The notes beneath the pieces are model-generated. The model did no database searches, was not told the origin of the DNA, and was given only the letters and a program-made list of their open reading frames with translations. A program made the translations under genes and the position numbers. Positions 23,368 through 32,187 of a stretch of 64,000 nt of DNA are shown piece by piece (the stretch's first letter is position 1; every line of letters starts with the position of its first letter). Source of the stretch: Kordia sp. SMS9 (GTDB taxonomy: Bacteria; Bacteroidota; Bacteroidia; Flavobacteriales; Flavobacteriaceae); the NCBI RefSeq assembly GCF_003352465.1, contig NZ_CP031153.1:3152987-3216986 (forward strand), written 5' to 3'.

Positions 23368-25719
23368 TTACTGACTACAATTACCATCAATAATATCTTG
23401 TATAGAAGGATTAAATGGGTTATTTATAATATATACACCATTGAAAATACTAGTAGGAGGATCTATAAAAGTTCCGTTGGTGAACAGGTTTTGCAGTGCG
23501 CAGAAATCATTTAAATTATTGTTGCCAGCGTCATTGATTACATCAAAATCTATGTCTTGTCCGATGAGCATCCAATTGCATGTTGTTACATTTTCCAATC
23601 CGTTCAAACTTGTCAATGAATCGTTTCCTCCAATAGATAAAGATTCTGCTGTGGTTAAGTTACTCAACTCCGCTAAATCCGTAAGTCCATTATTGTAACT
23701 GATTCTTAACAGGCTAACTGAAGTCAATTGCTCTAAACCTTGTAGTGAAGTTAATAAAGGTAAATTCACAATTTCAATCGTCGTCGAAGTTGAAATATTA
23801 CTTAATGCAGCTATAGAACTTAGTAAGGGATTACTATGAATGTATAATCTTCCAACAGAATTTAATGATTGTAGCGCATCAATAGAAGTCAATGCGTTGT
23901 TGTTTAAAATTCTCAACGTTCCAGTACTAGTAATTCCTTCCAAACCGTCAAGAGACGTCAGCGAATTATTATAGTTAATGGATATCATGGCATTCGCATC
24001 TGTTATATTACTTAATCCTGTAATTGATTGTAATGAAGTATTACTTTGGATGGTTAGCACTTGCGTAGAAACTAAATTTTCCAGTCCGTTTAGTGATGAT
24101 AACATTGCATTATCGGTAATTCTTAAACTTCCGTTCACATTTGTTAGTGACATTAAAGGTGTTAAGTCGCTAATATTACTATTTGCTTCATATTGCCCTA
24201 TTTGTAAATTACCGTTGATCGTACTATAATTTAAAGCGCCAAAGGCATTGAGTTCACTTTGGGATACTAAAGAAATATTACCATTGTAGATTCCACCAGT
24301 ATTTTCACAGGTACTTAGATTTCCTATGTTTACAGGGTTTCCATCCATAGTAACGTCGTTTACTATTGTCCATTGATTTGATTCAAAGTCATACAGTTGA
24401 ACTGCAAATGTTTCTGTAGTAGTGGCACAGGTTTGAACACCAACATTGATAATTCCATCTGTAATGTTGAATGTATTTACATTGTTAATATAAATATATC
24501 CATTTGTAATAGGATCGCCATTGCAATTGGTCGCCATTCCTGTAATTGGTGTAATTGTGAATTGTTCTTGGAATGAAATAGTAGCAGTAGCATCAGCGTT
24601 GTATCCGCCAAGAATTTCTTCATATATTAACGTAGCGTTACACGATTGAGAGTCTACACCGCCATACACAGCTACAGAGACTTCTTCATTTCTTGGAATT
24701 AAACCACATTCTGCTTGATAAGAAGTTAAAGGTCCGTAAAAAATGAATTCGTCTGTTTGTACGCGTTTAATACTCATGAAATAAGGAGCAGGTTCTATAG
24801 AATTTGTAGGTGTTAACGTAACGCATAATTGAACAGAATCAAAAGGAATGTCGCAATTCCACCATGTAAAGTGAGACACTTCTCCTACATAATTATTACC
24901 ATCTCTTGTCGCGACTCCTTCTTCTTTCCAATAGCCTTGTTCTTCATCAAAATACCATAACTGGATCGTTTCAGGAGCAGTAGAAGTTTGTGAAGAAAAT
25001 AAGGGAAAAGTTATCGTTGCAGGACTTTCAGGATTAATGTTTAAAATTTCACCCGATGGCGAAAATAAATTAACTCCAACCATTCCGTATGTTTCCAAGC
25101 CGCGTGCTTCATTTGAAGATGTTTGTGCAAATAAACTTCCCGGTGCTTCTGTGAAAGTTTGCAAAGTATTGGGACGAATGTAATCTAATACAACATCAAC
25201 TGGACCAGAATATGAGTTACCATCTTGCGTAATAAAATCACCACTAAAAGTAACCTTTACGGCTCCAGAAGTAACTTCTGAAACAACTCCTGAGGTGATT
25301 GTTTGGGTAACTTCTTTTTCTAATAGTACAATATTAATTCTATTAGTGCCATTGGTTTTAGGAATTACCATTCTAGAACCATTGAGATATCCGTCTTTTC
25401 GTGCTTTGATGTATGCAAAATTTTCAAATACTTGTACATCATTTAAAATAAAGAATCCATTGCGATCGGTCATGGTAGTAACACTGCCTATCGTAACAAG
25501 AACATTTTCTAGGTTATTTCCTGTCTCATCAGTAATAATTCCAATGAAATTTCCTGTAGTGGTATTTCCAAAGTTTTCATCTTTGAATTGTTGATCTCGT
25601 AAATTTTCAGCTTCAGTTTCAGGATCTACTGTAATTCCGCCATCAAAATCGTCATTTTCACAATTTTGAAAGCAAATAACACAGCCTAATGCAATGATCA
25701 GTTTCGTTAATTTTTTCAT
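23368..25719 (-). CDS. LRR / receptor-L-like lipoprotein with carboxypeptidase regulatory-like domain
   Basis: The 783-aa form starts at 25719 (MKKLTKLIIALGCVICFQNC, probable lipid Cys20); the longer reading from 25845 overlaps the symporter gene and is rejected. An N-terminal beta-sandwich of the carboxypeptidase regulatory type (about 55-130: GIITDETGNNLENVLVTIG, TDRNGFFILNDV) precedes a central unassigned region. The last about 280 residues are leucine-rich repeats of the receptor-L type (LTSLDGLEGITSTGTLRILNNN and relatives). It is probably a surface-exposed binding protein; the ligand is unknown. Confidence 0.87.
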   Translation of the reverse strand: MKKLTKLIIALGCVICFQNCENDDFDGGITVDPETEAENLRDQQFKDENFGNTTTGNFIGIITDETGNNLENVLVTIGSVTTMTDRNGFFILNDVQVFENFAYIKARKDGYLNGSRMVIPKTNGTNRINIVLLEKEVTQTITSGVVSEVTSGAVKVTFSGDFITQDGNSYSGPVDVVLDYIRPNTLQTFTEAPGSLFAQTSSNEARGLETYGMVGVNLFSPSGEILNINPESPATITFPLFSSQTSTAPETIQLWYFDEEQGYWKEEGVATRDGNNYVGEVSHFTWWNCDIPFDSVQLCVTLTPTNSIEPAPYFMSIKRVQTDEFIFYGPLTSYQAECGLIPRNEEVSVAVYGGVDSQSCNATLIYEEILGGYNADATATISFQEQFTITPITGMATNCNGDPITNGYIYINNVNTFNITDGIINVGVQTCATTTETFAVQLYDFESNQWTIVNDVTMDGNPVNIGNLSTCENTGGIYNGNISLVSQSELNAFGALNYSTINGNLQIGQYEANSNISDLTPLMSLTNVNGSLRITDNAMLSSLNGLENLVSTQVLTIQSNTSLQSITGLSNITDANAMISINYNNSLTSLDGLEGITSTGTLRILNNNALTSIDALQSLNSVGRLYIHSNPLLSSIAALSNISTSTTIEIVNLPLLTSLQGLEQLTSVSLLRISYNNGLTDLAELSNLTTAESLSIGGNDSLTSLNGLENVTTCNWMLIGQDIDFDVINDAGNNNLNDFCALQNLFTNGTFIDPPTSIFNGVYIINNPFNPSIQDIIDGNCSQ

Positions 25720-25801
25720 AAATTTTGGTTTCGGTTTATACATCTTTGATGTGTAAAACCGCAAAAGGTTGCGTAGAAAAGCAAAATCTTTTTTTGAAAA
25801 A

Positions 25802-27616
25802 TTATGATGAAACTTTCTTATTTGCTGATTGTAAAATAGTTGCAAGAAATATTACAATAACGCAGCCTACCAAGTTTAACCATAAAAACGGCATTAAATC
25901 TAAATACCAAATTGCTACGACTATTACTTGCGTGATCAATGCGCCCACAAAAACAGCATTTCCTTGTACTTTTTTAAAGAAGAATGCTAACAAGAAAATT
26001 CCAAGCACATTTCCATAAAAAATTGAACCAATAATGTTGACCAATTGAATTAAATTTTCCGCCAAACTGGCAAAACATGCAATGATAATGGCTAAAATTC
26101 CCCAACCCAACGTGAATAATTTGGTCGCTTTTACATAATGCGCATCGTCTTCATTTGGATCAACGGATGGCGTACTTTTTCTATTTCTTTTATATAAATC
26201 AATAGAGGTAATCGTAGCTAATGCATTGATTTCAGAAGCGGTGGACGACATTGCCGCCGAAAGAATGACTGCTAATAACAATCCAATCAAACCATTTGGT
26301 AAATATTTTAGGATGAACGAAATAAACATATAATCGCGGTCGTTGGTTTCGCTGTCTTTTGCAGCTTCTTTGTACAATGTTTTGAGTTCCGCTGTTTTTT
26401 CTTTGTAAATTTCGCTTTCAGGATTTTGTTTCAGTGCCGCAATTTCCTTTGATAATTCGTCATAGTCAGCTCCGTATTCAGGATCAATTGTACGTTTGAT
26501 CAAGTATTTCGATTTGGCTCTGTATACTTTTTCAACACTGTCTAACTGTAGCAAATTTTTCTTATCCGTTTCGTTGAACGATTTCGCCAATTGTAAACTC
26601 ACCGTTTTTTTCTTTTCGAATAAAGCCGTTTGTTTTTCTTGAAGCATTCTGTAGTCGTCCGCATATTCAGAAGCCAGTACTTTTTCCGTAGAAGCATCAA
26701 TAAAGTTTAACGGAGCAGGATTGAATTGATAAAATACAAATACCATCACACCCACTAACAAGATGAAAAATTGCATGGGTACTTTTAACAAACCGTTAAA
26801 CATCATTCCCCAGCGCATTTCCTTGACCGATTTTCCAGAAAGATAGCGTTGTACCTGACTTTGATCAGTTCCGAAATAGGAGAGCATCAAAAATGTTCCA
26901 CCTAAAATTCCTGTCCAAATGGTATATCTATTTTCCAAATCGAACGAAAAATCTAAGACTTCCATTTTTCCGCTCGCGCCAGCAATATCTAGGGCTTCAG
27001 TAAAACTTACTTCATCTGGGATTAAATCTAAAATGATAAAAAATGCAGCAAACATTCCTGCAAAAATGACAAACATTTGTTGCTTTTGTGTCACACTTAC
27101 CGCTTTGGTTCCGCCAGAAACTGTGTAAATAATGACTAAAATTCCAATAATAATATTCAGCGTGATTAAATTCCAACCTAAGACAATCGACAAAATAATG
27201 GCAGGTGCAAAAATGGTAATTCCTGCTGCCAATCCGCGTTGAATTAAGAATAAAATTGCAGTTAAGGTTCTGGTTTTTAGATCAAAACGATTTTCCAAAA
27301 ATTCGTAGGCTGTATATACTTTGAGTTTGTGATATAGCGGAATAAATACCATACAAATAATCACCATCGCAATTGGAAGTCCAAAGTAAAACTGCACAAA
27401 TCCCATTCCGTCACTAAACGCTTGTCCAGTAGTAGATAAAAAGGTAATGGCGCTGGCTTGAGTTGCCATAACGGACAATCCGATGGTCCACCATTTGGTT
27501 GTGCTTCCGCCACGAATATAATCTTCAGAATTTTTACTTCCGCGTGTTTTCCAAGTTCCGTAACCTACGATTGCGGTTAAGGTTCCTATTAATACGATCC
27601 AGTCTAATGGTTGCAT
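25802..27616 (-). CDS. Sodium:solute symporter (SSS family)
   Basis: A 604-aa inner-membrane transporter with about 13 hydrophobic helices. It begins LDWIVLIGTLTAIVGYGTWKTRGSKNSEDYIRGG, the usual SSS N-terminus, and contains GLSVMATQASAITFLSTTGQAF. A charged, coiled-coil-like insertion between helices (about residues 310-410, EKQTALFEKKKTVSLQ and ALKQNPESEIYKEK) makes it longer than typical members. The substrate is unknown; the adjacent PIG-L deacetylase hints at a sugar or amino-sugar derivative. It is the last gene of the PIG-L operon. Confidence 0.93.
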   Translation of the reverse strand: MQPLDWIVLIGTLTAIVGYGTWKTRGSKNSEDYIRGGSTTKWWTIGLSVMATQASAITFLSTTGQAFSDGMGFVQFYFGLPIAMVIICMVFIPLYHKLKVYTAYEFLENRFDLKTRTLTAILFLIQRGLAAGITIFAPAIILSIVLGWNLITLNIIIGILVIIYTVSGGTKAVSVTQKQQMFVIFAGMFAAFFIILDLIPDEVSFTEALDIAGASGKMEVLDFSFDLENRYTIWTGILGGTFLMLSYFGTDQSQVQRYLSGKSVKEMRWGMMFNGLLKVPMQFFILLVGVMVFVFYQFNPAPLNFIDASTEKVLASEYADDYRMLQEKQTALFEKKKTVSLQLAKSFNETDKKNLLQLDSVEKVYRAKSKYLIKRTIDPEYGADYDELSKEIAALKQNPESEIYKEKTAELKTLYKEAAKDSETNDRDYMFISFILKYLPNGLIGLLLAVILSAAMSSTASEINALATITSIDLYKRNRKSTPSVDPNEDDAHYVKATKLFTLGWGILAIIIACFASLAENLIQLVNIIGSIFYGNVLGIFLLAFFFKKVQGNAVFVGALITQVIVVAIWYLDLMPFLWLNLVGCVIVIFLATILQSANKKVSS

Positions 27617-27626
27617 GTGCTATGGG

Positions 27627-27731
27627 TTATGAGAAAATTTTCATGATGAGGTAAAAGAAAAGGATGTACGCCAAATTGGCAACCAAAATGACCGTATACA
27701 TTTTTTTCCAAACGAATTTTTTTGTGTCCAT
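27627..27731 (-). CDS. 34-aa single-span membrane peptide
   Basis: A short gene in the 119-bp gap between the PIG-L and symporter genes. It encodes a basic N-terminus (MDTKKFVWKKMYTV) and one hydrophobic helix (ILVANLAYILFFYLIMKIF). Spacing of 4 bases to the PIG-L stop and 10 bases to the symporter start fits an operon member. It may be an accessory subunit of the symporter; this is inference from position only. Confidence 0.6.
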   Translation of the reverse strand: MDTKKFVWKKMYTVILVANLAYILFFYLIMKIFS

Positions 27732-27735
27732 ACGA

Positions 27736-30267
27736 TTAGTTTTTGAGTTGCGATTTTTTGATGATTTGTTCCTTACCCACAGAAATCATGTTTGTGAACA
27801 ATTTGTAAGCGCCAGGAACGCCCGCAGGTAATTCGCGGAAAAAGCTCAGTCCTGTGTAAATGTAGTTTCCTTTTCCGTACTTGGCGATGAGCAAACTTCC
27901 TTTTTTAGCCGTTTCGCCTTTGTCGTTCATAGACAAAATAGGCGTAAACTCGTTTGCCCAATTATTTGGAAAATACAATCCGCGTTCTTGCACCCAACCT
28001 TCAAAATCTTTGGGTTCTATTTTGTTCGGAAAGTTCACTAAAGAATGCTCTTTCGCAATGATGTTCACTTTGGCATTTTCGTCTGTGACACGATCTCGTG
28101 AAAGACTTAAACTGTACGGTGCCAATTCGCTTTGATCGACTTTGATTCGGCGATTGGTGTTATATTGAACGATCACATTTCCACCGTTTTTTACATAATC
28201 GAGAATGTATTTTTGTTTGAATTTTAATTCGTCAACCGTGTTGTATGCACGAATTCCCACGACAACCGCATCGTATTTTTGAAGCGACTCTCCATTGATG
28301 GTTGCTGGATCAATGACTTCCACGTCATAACCAATTTGACGCAAACTTTCTGGAACAGCATCGCCCGCACCTTGAATATAGCCGATATATTGTCCGCCTT
28401 TCTGAATATTTAAACGAACTACTTTTGTTTCCGAAGGTAATAATACCGATTGTTTCGGAATATGATCGTATTCAATTTCGCTCAATGCTTTCGTGTATTT
28501 TTGATCGCCAATAAACACTTCTGGCGTTAACACACCTTCACTTTGCGTAGATGGTGGCACTACGGTGAACATGAGCGTAACTTCGTCTCCTTTTTGTTCA
28601 ATAGTCACTTTTTGTTTTTTAGGATATACTTTCCAACTGTACGGATGTTTAATAGAAACATAGCCTTCTATATTATTTGCTCCTGCTTTGACGGTGACAG
28701 GAATTTCTTTGGTGTTGTCGTCTGAAAAAATGATGACTTTGTCTTGAAAATCTGCGGTGACTTTTGGTAAAATCTCAAATGGTTGATACAATTCACCTTT
28801 GTCTGGCTTGGAATAACGATACACCACAGGTTTTGTTATGGTGATTGGTGTTCCGTCAATTTCCAGATTGAATTTTATCTTAGCTGGTCGTGGTGTTTCC
28901 GGCAATCCACGCAATTGTTGATCAGCCACTTTATACATTCCCAGCGTGCCTTTTTCAAACAACCAATATGGCGCAGAAAAATCGTCGGTTGCTAAATTGA
29001 TATCTAATGCAATATTTTCTCTGGTATTTGGTGCTAAATTGATATTTTGTGGTGTAGTTTTATCATCACTAGTAGAAGTTATAGACACCAATTTGATATT
29101 CGCGTTGCTTCTGTTTAATGCTTCAATATTCACTTTTACGGCACTTCTTGGTGTTCCACTCGATGCTGCTGCAGAAGCTTCTAAGTACAATCCGGCGCAA
29201 GCCTGAATAATTCCTTCAATTTCTATTAATTTAATGGCTTTCCAATGTTCATCTTCTAACTGTTGAATCATTCCGTACGCCTTTACCAAGTCAGATAAGT
29301 GTGACGCAGGATTTACAAAATCGAAATCTTTTTCAACCGCCACTAAAATATCGCCAATCGCTTTTCCGCCTTTTACGCGATTCCAAGAGGTATCAATTCC
29401 TGAAAATATATTGCTTTTATCTTTTGGAAAATCTCCTTTTAAAAATTCTACATATTCTTGTTGCGTTCCCCTTGAGGTCAATCGCCCAAAACCTTGACAT
29501 AAGTGTTGACTGCTCGCAATGGATGCCAATTCGTTGTTAGACAGTCCTTTGAGTGGATAATACACACCAATATCGAAATTTAACATCTTACTTTTGTCGG
29601 CTTCTTCAAACTTTTTGCGACTTCCATAAAACCACCAAGACGTGTTGAAAAATAGGCGCGTAGGTTGCCAAGCGTCATACGTTTTCAATTGAGAAGTATA
29701 TTTTGTAGTGTCGCCTGCCAAATCGAAGGCTTCCATGCTCAACATGGCTGACGTTGTGTGATGTCCGTGCGTTCTTCCCGGCGTTCTATGATCAAAACGA
29801 TTGATGATAACATCTGGTTTAAATTTTCTGATTGCCCAAACCACATCGCTCAATACTTCATCTTTGTTCCAAATGTCCAAGGTTTCATCTGGATGTTTGG
29901 AATAGCCAAAATCATTGGCGCGTGTAAACAATTGTTGTCCACCATCAACACGACGTGCAGCGAGTAATTCTTGTGTACGAATTACGCCTAATTGTTCTCG
30001 AATTTCGGGTCCGATCAAATTTTGTCCGCCATCACCACGCGTTAATGATAAGTATGCTGTTCGTGCTTTCACTTGATTGGATAAATAGGCAATCAAGCGT
30101 GTATTTTCATCATCAGGATGCGCTGCAATGTACAAGGCAGATCCTAAAAAATTAAGTTTTTGTAGTTTCTCGTAGATTTGATTGGAGGAAAGTTTATCTG
30201 GTTTTTGTGCGGAAACTGTAGAAATTACGGCACAATTCACTAAAATAAACAGTAATAATTTTCTCAT
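27736..30267 (-). CDS. Large PIG-L family deacetylase
   Basis: An 843-aa exported protein (signal peptide 1-20) with an N-terminal LmbE/PIG-L zinc deacetylase domain: AHPDDE at 49-54 and the downstream metal ligand region THGHHTTSA at about 166-174. The rest consists of beta-rich domains and ends in a ThuA/gatase-like fold (YDAVVVGIRAYNT, YVKNGGNVIVQYNTNRR). Family enzymes remove acetyl groups from N-acetylglucosamine derivatives. It is co-transcribed with a small membrane peptide and a sodium symporter. Confidence 0.9.
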   Translation of the reverse strand: MRKLLLFILVNCAVISTVSAQKPDKLSSNQIYEKLQKLNFLGSALYIAAHPDDENTRLIAYLSNQVKARTAYLSLTRGDGGQNLIGPEIREQLGVIRTQELLAARRVDGGQQLFTRANDFGYSKHPDETLDIWNKDEVLSDVVWAIRKFKPDVIINRFDHRTPGRTHGHHTTSAMLSMEAFDLAGDTTKYTSQLKTYDAWQPTRLFFNTSWWFYGSRKKFEEADKSKMLNFDIGVYYPLKGLSNNELASIASSQHLCQGFGRLTSRGTQQEYVEFLKGDFPKDKSNIFSGIDTSWNRVKGGKAIGDILVAVEKDFDFVNPASHLSDLVKAYGMIQQLEDEHWKAIKLIEIEGIIQACAGLYLEASAAASSGTPRSAVKVNIEALNRSNANIKLVSITSTSDDKTTPQNINLAPNTRENIALDINLATDDFSAPYWLFEKGTLGMYKVADQQLRGLPETPRPAKIKFNLEIDGTPITITKPVVYRYSKPDKGELYQPFEILPKVTADFQDKVIIFSDDNTKEIPVTVKAGANNIEGYVSIKHPYSWKVYPKKQKVTIEQKGDEVTLMFTVVPPSTQSEGVLTPEVFIGDQKYTKALSEIEYDHIPKQSVLLPSETKVVRLNIQKGGQYIGYIQGAGDAVPESLRQIGYDVEVIDPATINGESLQKYDAVVVGIRAYNTVDELKFKQKYILDYVKNGGNVIVQYNTNRRIKVDQSELAPYSLSLSRDRVTDENAKVNIIAKEHSLVNFPNKIEPKDFEGWVQERGLYFPNNWANEFTPILSMNDKGETAKKGSLLIAKYGKGNYIYTGLSFFRELPAGVPGAYKLFTNMISVGKEQIIKKSQLKN

Positions 30268-30396
30268 TAGGAAGTATTTGGTTCAGTTAACTTTCAAAAA
30301 TAGAAAAGTTCATCTATTGGTATCTATTTTTAACGTTCTTTAACTTTCGTTGGAATGTATGAGAAAAGTATAGAATTTAGGTTTTTATATTATAAT

Positions 30397-30526
30397 GAAG
30401 CTGTCTTAAAAGTTTTTAAAACTATCATTCTAGACTTTATAAAGAATCTCATCAAGCTAATTTTTAATCGTGATGAGAAACTGAATCAAGTTTGATTTAA
30501 CGAATTAAATATTTTTAAGACAGCTC
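30397..30526. repeat. Dispersed inverted-repeat element, copy 2
   Basis: A 130-bp element with terminal inverted repeats GAAGCTGTCTTAAAAGT and TTTTTAAGACAGCTC, related to 21681-21811 and internally carrying the same AGAATCTCATCAAGCT / ATGAGAAACTGAATCAAG complementary pair. It lies immediately downstream of the 30533-30748 precursor gene. Confidence 0.7.
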
Positions 30527-30532
30527 TAGTTT

Positions 30533-30748
30533 TTATTCACAAAAAATTTCAGAACAATAAAATGTATCTCTACATACTGTAAGTTCTGTAATTGGCGTAA
30601 GATATGGACAATTAATAGGTTCTAAACTTTGACAATTTTGATCAGTACATTCTATATCAGTGCCTCTACCTATTATATTTCCTGTATATTGAAGTGAAGA
30701 AATAGACTTTTTGTTGATTTGTAATGATTTAATACTTTTTCTTTTCAT
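30533..30748 (-). CDS. Lanthipeptide-like precursor peptide 1
   Basis: A 71-aa peptide with the flavobacterial leader MKRKSIKSLQINKKSISSLQ followed by a Ser/Thr- and Cys-rich region with six Cys (CTDQNCQ, NCPYL, VCRDTFYC, IFCE). The leader matches the class I lanthipeptide precursor type described in Bacteroidota. It shares the leader with three other genes to 31800. No dehydratase, cyclase or exporter lies in the window, so modification is unproven; it may simply be secreted with disulfides. Confidence 0.7.
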   Translation of the reverse strand: MKRKSIKSLQINKKSISSLQYTGNIIGRGTDIECTDQNCQSLEPINCPYLTPITELTVCRDTFYCSEIFCE

Positions 30749-30931
30749 AACTAAATTAATTTTTAAAAATTGATATTGAAAGAATAAGATATAAAAAAAT
30801 AAAGAAAAAAACTACAATTATTAAAGTTTATAAGTAAAGCTGCTTTTTTTACATCTTATTTCACAGTTTTAGATAGTTACAATCCTAAAAAAACAATTAA
30901 AACTTAAAATAGGATGAATTAGAATCAAAAA

Positions 30932-31086
30932 GAGACTGTCTAAAAAGTCAAATTTTCGTCAAATCGAACCTTTTGACTGTTACTCAAGACAGGCTTGATT
31001 TGGTTTTTCATCATCATTGAAAATCAGTATAATGAGATTATGAATCAAGTTCAGAATGATGTTTTTTAACCTTTTTAGACCTTCTC
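30932..31086. repeat. Dispersed inverted-repeat element, copy 3 (opposite orientation)
   Basis: A 155-bp element bounded by GAGACTGTCT (30932-30941) and AGACCTTCTC (31077-31086), with inner GTCAAATTTTCGTCAAATCGA similar to the reverse complement of copy 1's right side. It lies just downstream of the 31116-31295 precursor gene. Confidence 0.65.
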
Positions 31087-31115
31087 TTTCTAAGTACTGA
31101 TTGTTTGTGATCGAG

Positions 31116-31295
31116 TTAAGAACAAAGTCTTGGATGAATTGTTTCACAACGTGGATCCCAATAACAACCTGTGATGTTTTGCTCAGAGTAGCATTGTCTA
31201 TCGTTGGAACCGCGTCCGCCAATTGGCGAAGAAGTTTCCAAGTTTGAAATAGACTTTTTGTTGAGTTTCAAGTTTGTAAGATTTCTTTTTTTCAT
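31116..31295 (-). CDS. Lanthipeptide-like precursor peptide 2
   Basis: A 59-aa gene found by reading the minus strand. The leader MKKRNLTNLKLNKKSISNLE is nearly identical to those at 31586 and 31800. The core begins TSSPIGGRGSNDRQCYSEQN and holds four Cys (residues 35, 44, 50 and 58). An alternative frame overlapping it (30980-31222) lacks any leader and is rejected. Its 3' end abuts a dispersed inverted repeat. Confidence 0.7.
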   Translation of the reverse strand: MKKRNLTNLKLNKKSISNLETSSPIGGRGSNDRQCYSEQNITGCYWDPRCETIHPRLCS

Positions 31296-31331
31296 GAGTT
31301 TGTGGTTTAAAAAATATATTAAATCAATGTA

Positions 31332-31586
31332 CTAGCAATCTTCCCAATCACAAGAACCACCAGAACCACAATTAGCCTGTGTTTGAGGGCAGTTGTTTGT
31401 GTTATTTCCACCACCGCCATTATACGGACAGTAGCAATCGCTCATAAAATTGGGATCTCTGGAAGGACAATCTTGCCAAAAGCAGGAACCGTTTTCAGAT
31501 TGATATCCACCTTTTACAATACCTGTTTCCAATGTCGAAATGGAATGCTTGTTCAATTGTAAATTGTTAAATTTTCTTTTTTTCAT
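31332..31586 (-). CDS. Lanthipeptide-like precursor peptide 3
   Basis: An 84-aa peptide starting at 31586 (MKKRKFNNLQLNKHSISTLE); a longer reading from 31637 overlaps the next precursor and is unlikely. After a VKGG step the core is Cys-rich (CFWQDC, CYCPYNGGGGNN, NNCPQTQANCG, CDWEDC; eight Cys in all) with a poly-Gly stretch. It has the same leader family as its neighbours. The C-terminal CDWEDC and the internal CFWQDC are similar, suggesting an internal duplication. Confidence 0.7.
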   Translation of the reverse strand: MKKRKFNNLQLNKHSISTLETGIVKGGYQSENGSCFWQDCPSRDPNFMSDCYCPYNGGGGNNTNNCPQTQANCGSGGSCDWEDC

Positions 31587-31611
31587 GGTATATAATTTAG
31601 GTGTGAATATG

Positions 31612-31800
31612 TTATTGTTCCATTGGTATACAATCACTTACTTCTTGCGAAAAAGGACATACGAGCCAATAGCAAGAGTCAAGATCTGTTCCGCATAATT
31701 CAATATCATTTGTGTTCTTTCCACCTTTTAATATGGTTACTTTAAGGTTAGAAATTGACTTTTTGTTGAGTTGTAAATTTTTGATGTTTCTTTTTTTCAT
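31612..31800 (-). CDS. Lanthipeptide-like precursor peptide 4
   Basis: A 62-aa peptide with leader MKKRNIKNLQLNKKSISNLK, a KGG junction (25-27), and a core of 35 residues with four Cys (ELCGTDLDSCYWLVCPF, SDC). The junction resembles a double-glycine cleavage site. It starts 26 bases upstream (right) of the next precursor's end, suggesting that the array could be read as one transcript, although each gene also has an A/T-rich leader region. Confidence 0.7.
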   Translation of the reverse strand: MKKRNIKNLQLNKKSISNLKVTILKGGKNTNDIELCGTDLDSCYWLVCPFSQEVSDCIPMEQ

Positions 31801-31828
31801 AATTATAGTATTTAAACATTTTTAAATT

Positions 31829-32020
31829 TTAGTGACACGCATAACATTGTCCGTTGTACCAAACAATTCCATAGCCAAAACAGCGATCTTGTGACCAGCT
31901 AATTGGTTCGTGACCAGTTCCTCCACATAACAAAGGCTTGAGCCTTCCTCCATTAACAATTTTTTGATCTTTTTTGCTAAGCGTATGAGCTCCTTTTAAT
32001 TTTGAAATTTTTTGTAACAT
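31829..32020 (-). CDS. Double-glycine leader precursor peptide
   Basis: A 63-aa peptide whose leader (MLQKISKLKGAHTLSKKDQKIVNGG) ends in a canonical Gly-Gly, typical of substrates of C39-peptidase ABC exporters (bacteriocin or natural-product precursors). The 38-residue core has four Cys (LLCGG, RCFGYG, QCYACH). It differs from the four lanthipeptide-type neighbours but resembles the leaders at 58114 and 58453 (LSKKEQSAINGG). No exporter is encoded nearby. Confidence 0.72.
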   Translation of the reverse strand: MLQKISKLKGAHTLSKKDQKIVNGGRLKPLLCGGTGHEPISWSQDRCFGYGIVWYNGQCYACH

Positions 32021-32187
32021 AATAGTAGGTTTTTGGTTAATAGCAAAAAGTTACCAAAAACACTTCAGAATAAAGTAGGGGAATACCTTACTTAACATTT
32101 GGTTTGAATCAATTTATTATATTCTTAATAATTTGTGTAGTTTTGAGAAAATCGATAAAATCTTTTATACCAAATACAAAAACATTC

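Noticed and set aside
23368..25845. 825-aa start for the LRR lipoprotein
   Set aside because: It would overlap the symporter gene and hide the lipoprotein signal; the ATG at 25719 gives a normal signal peptide.
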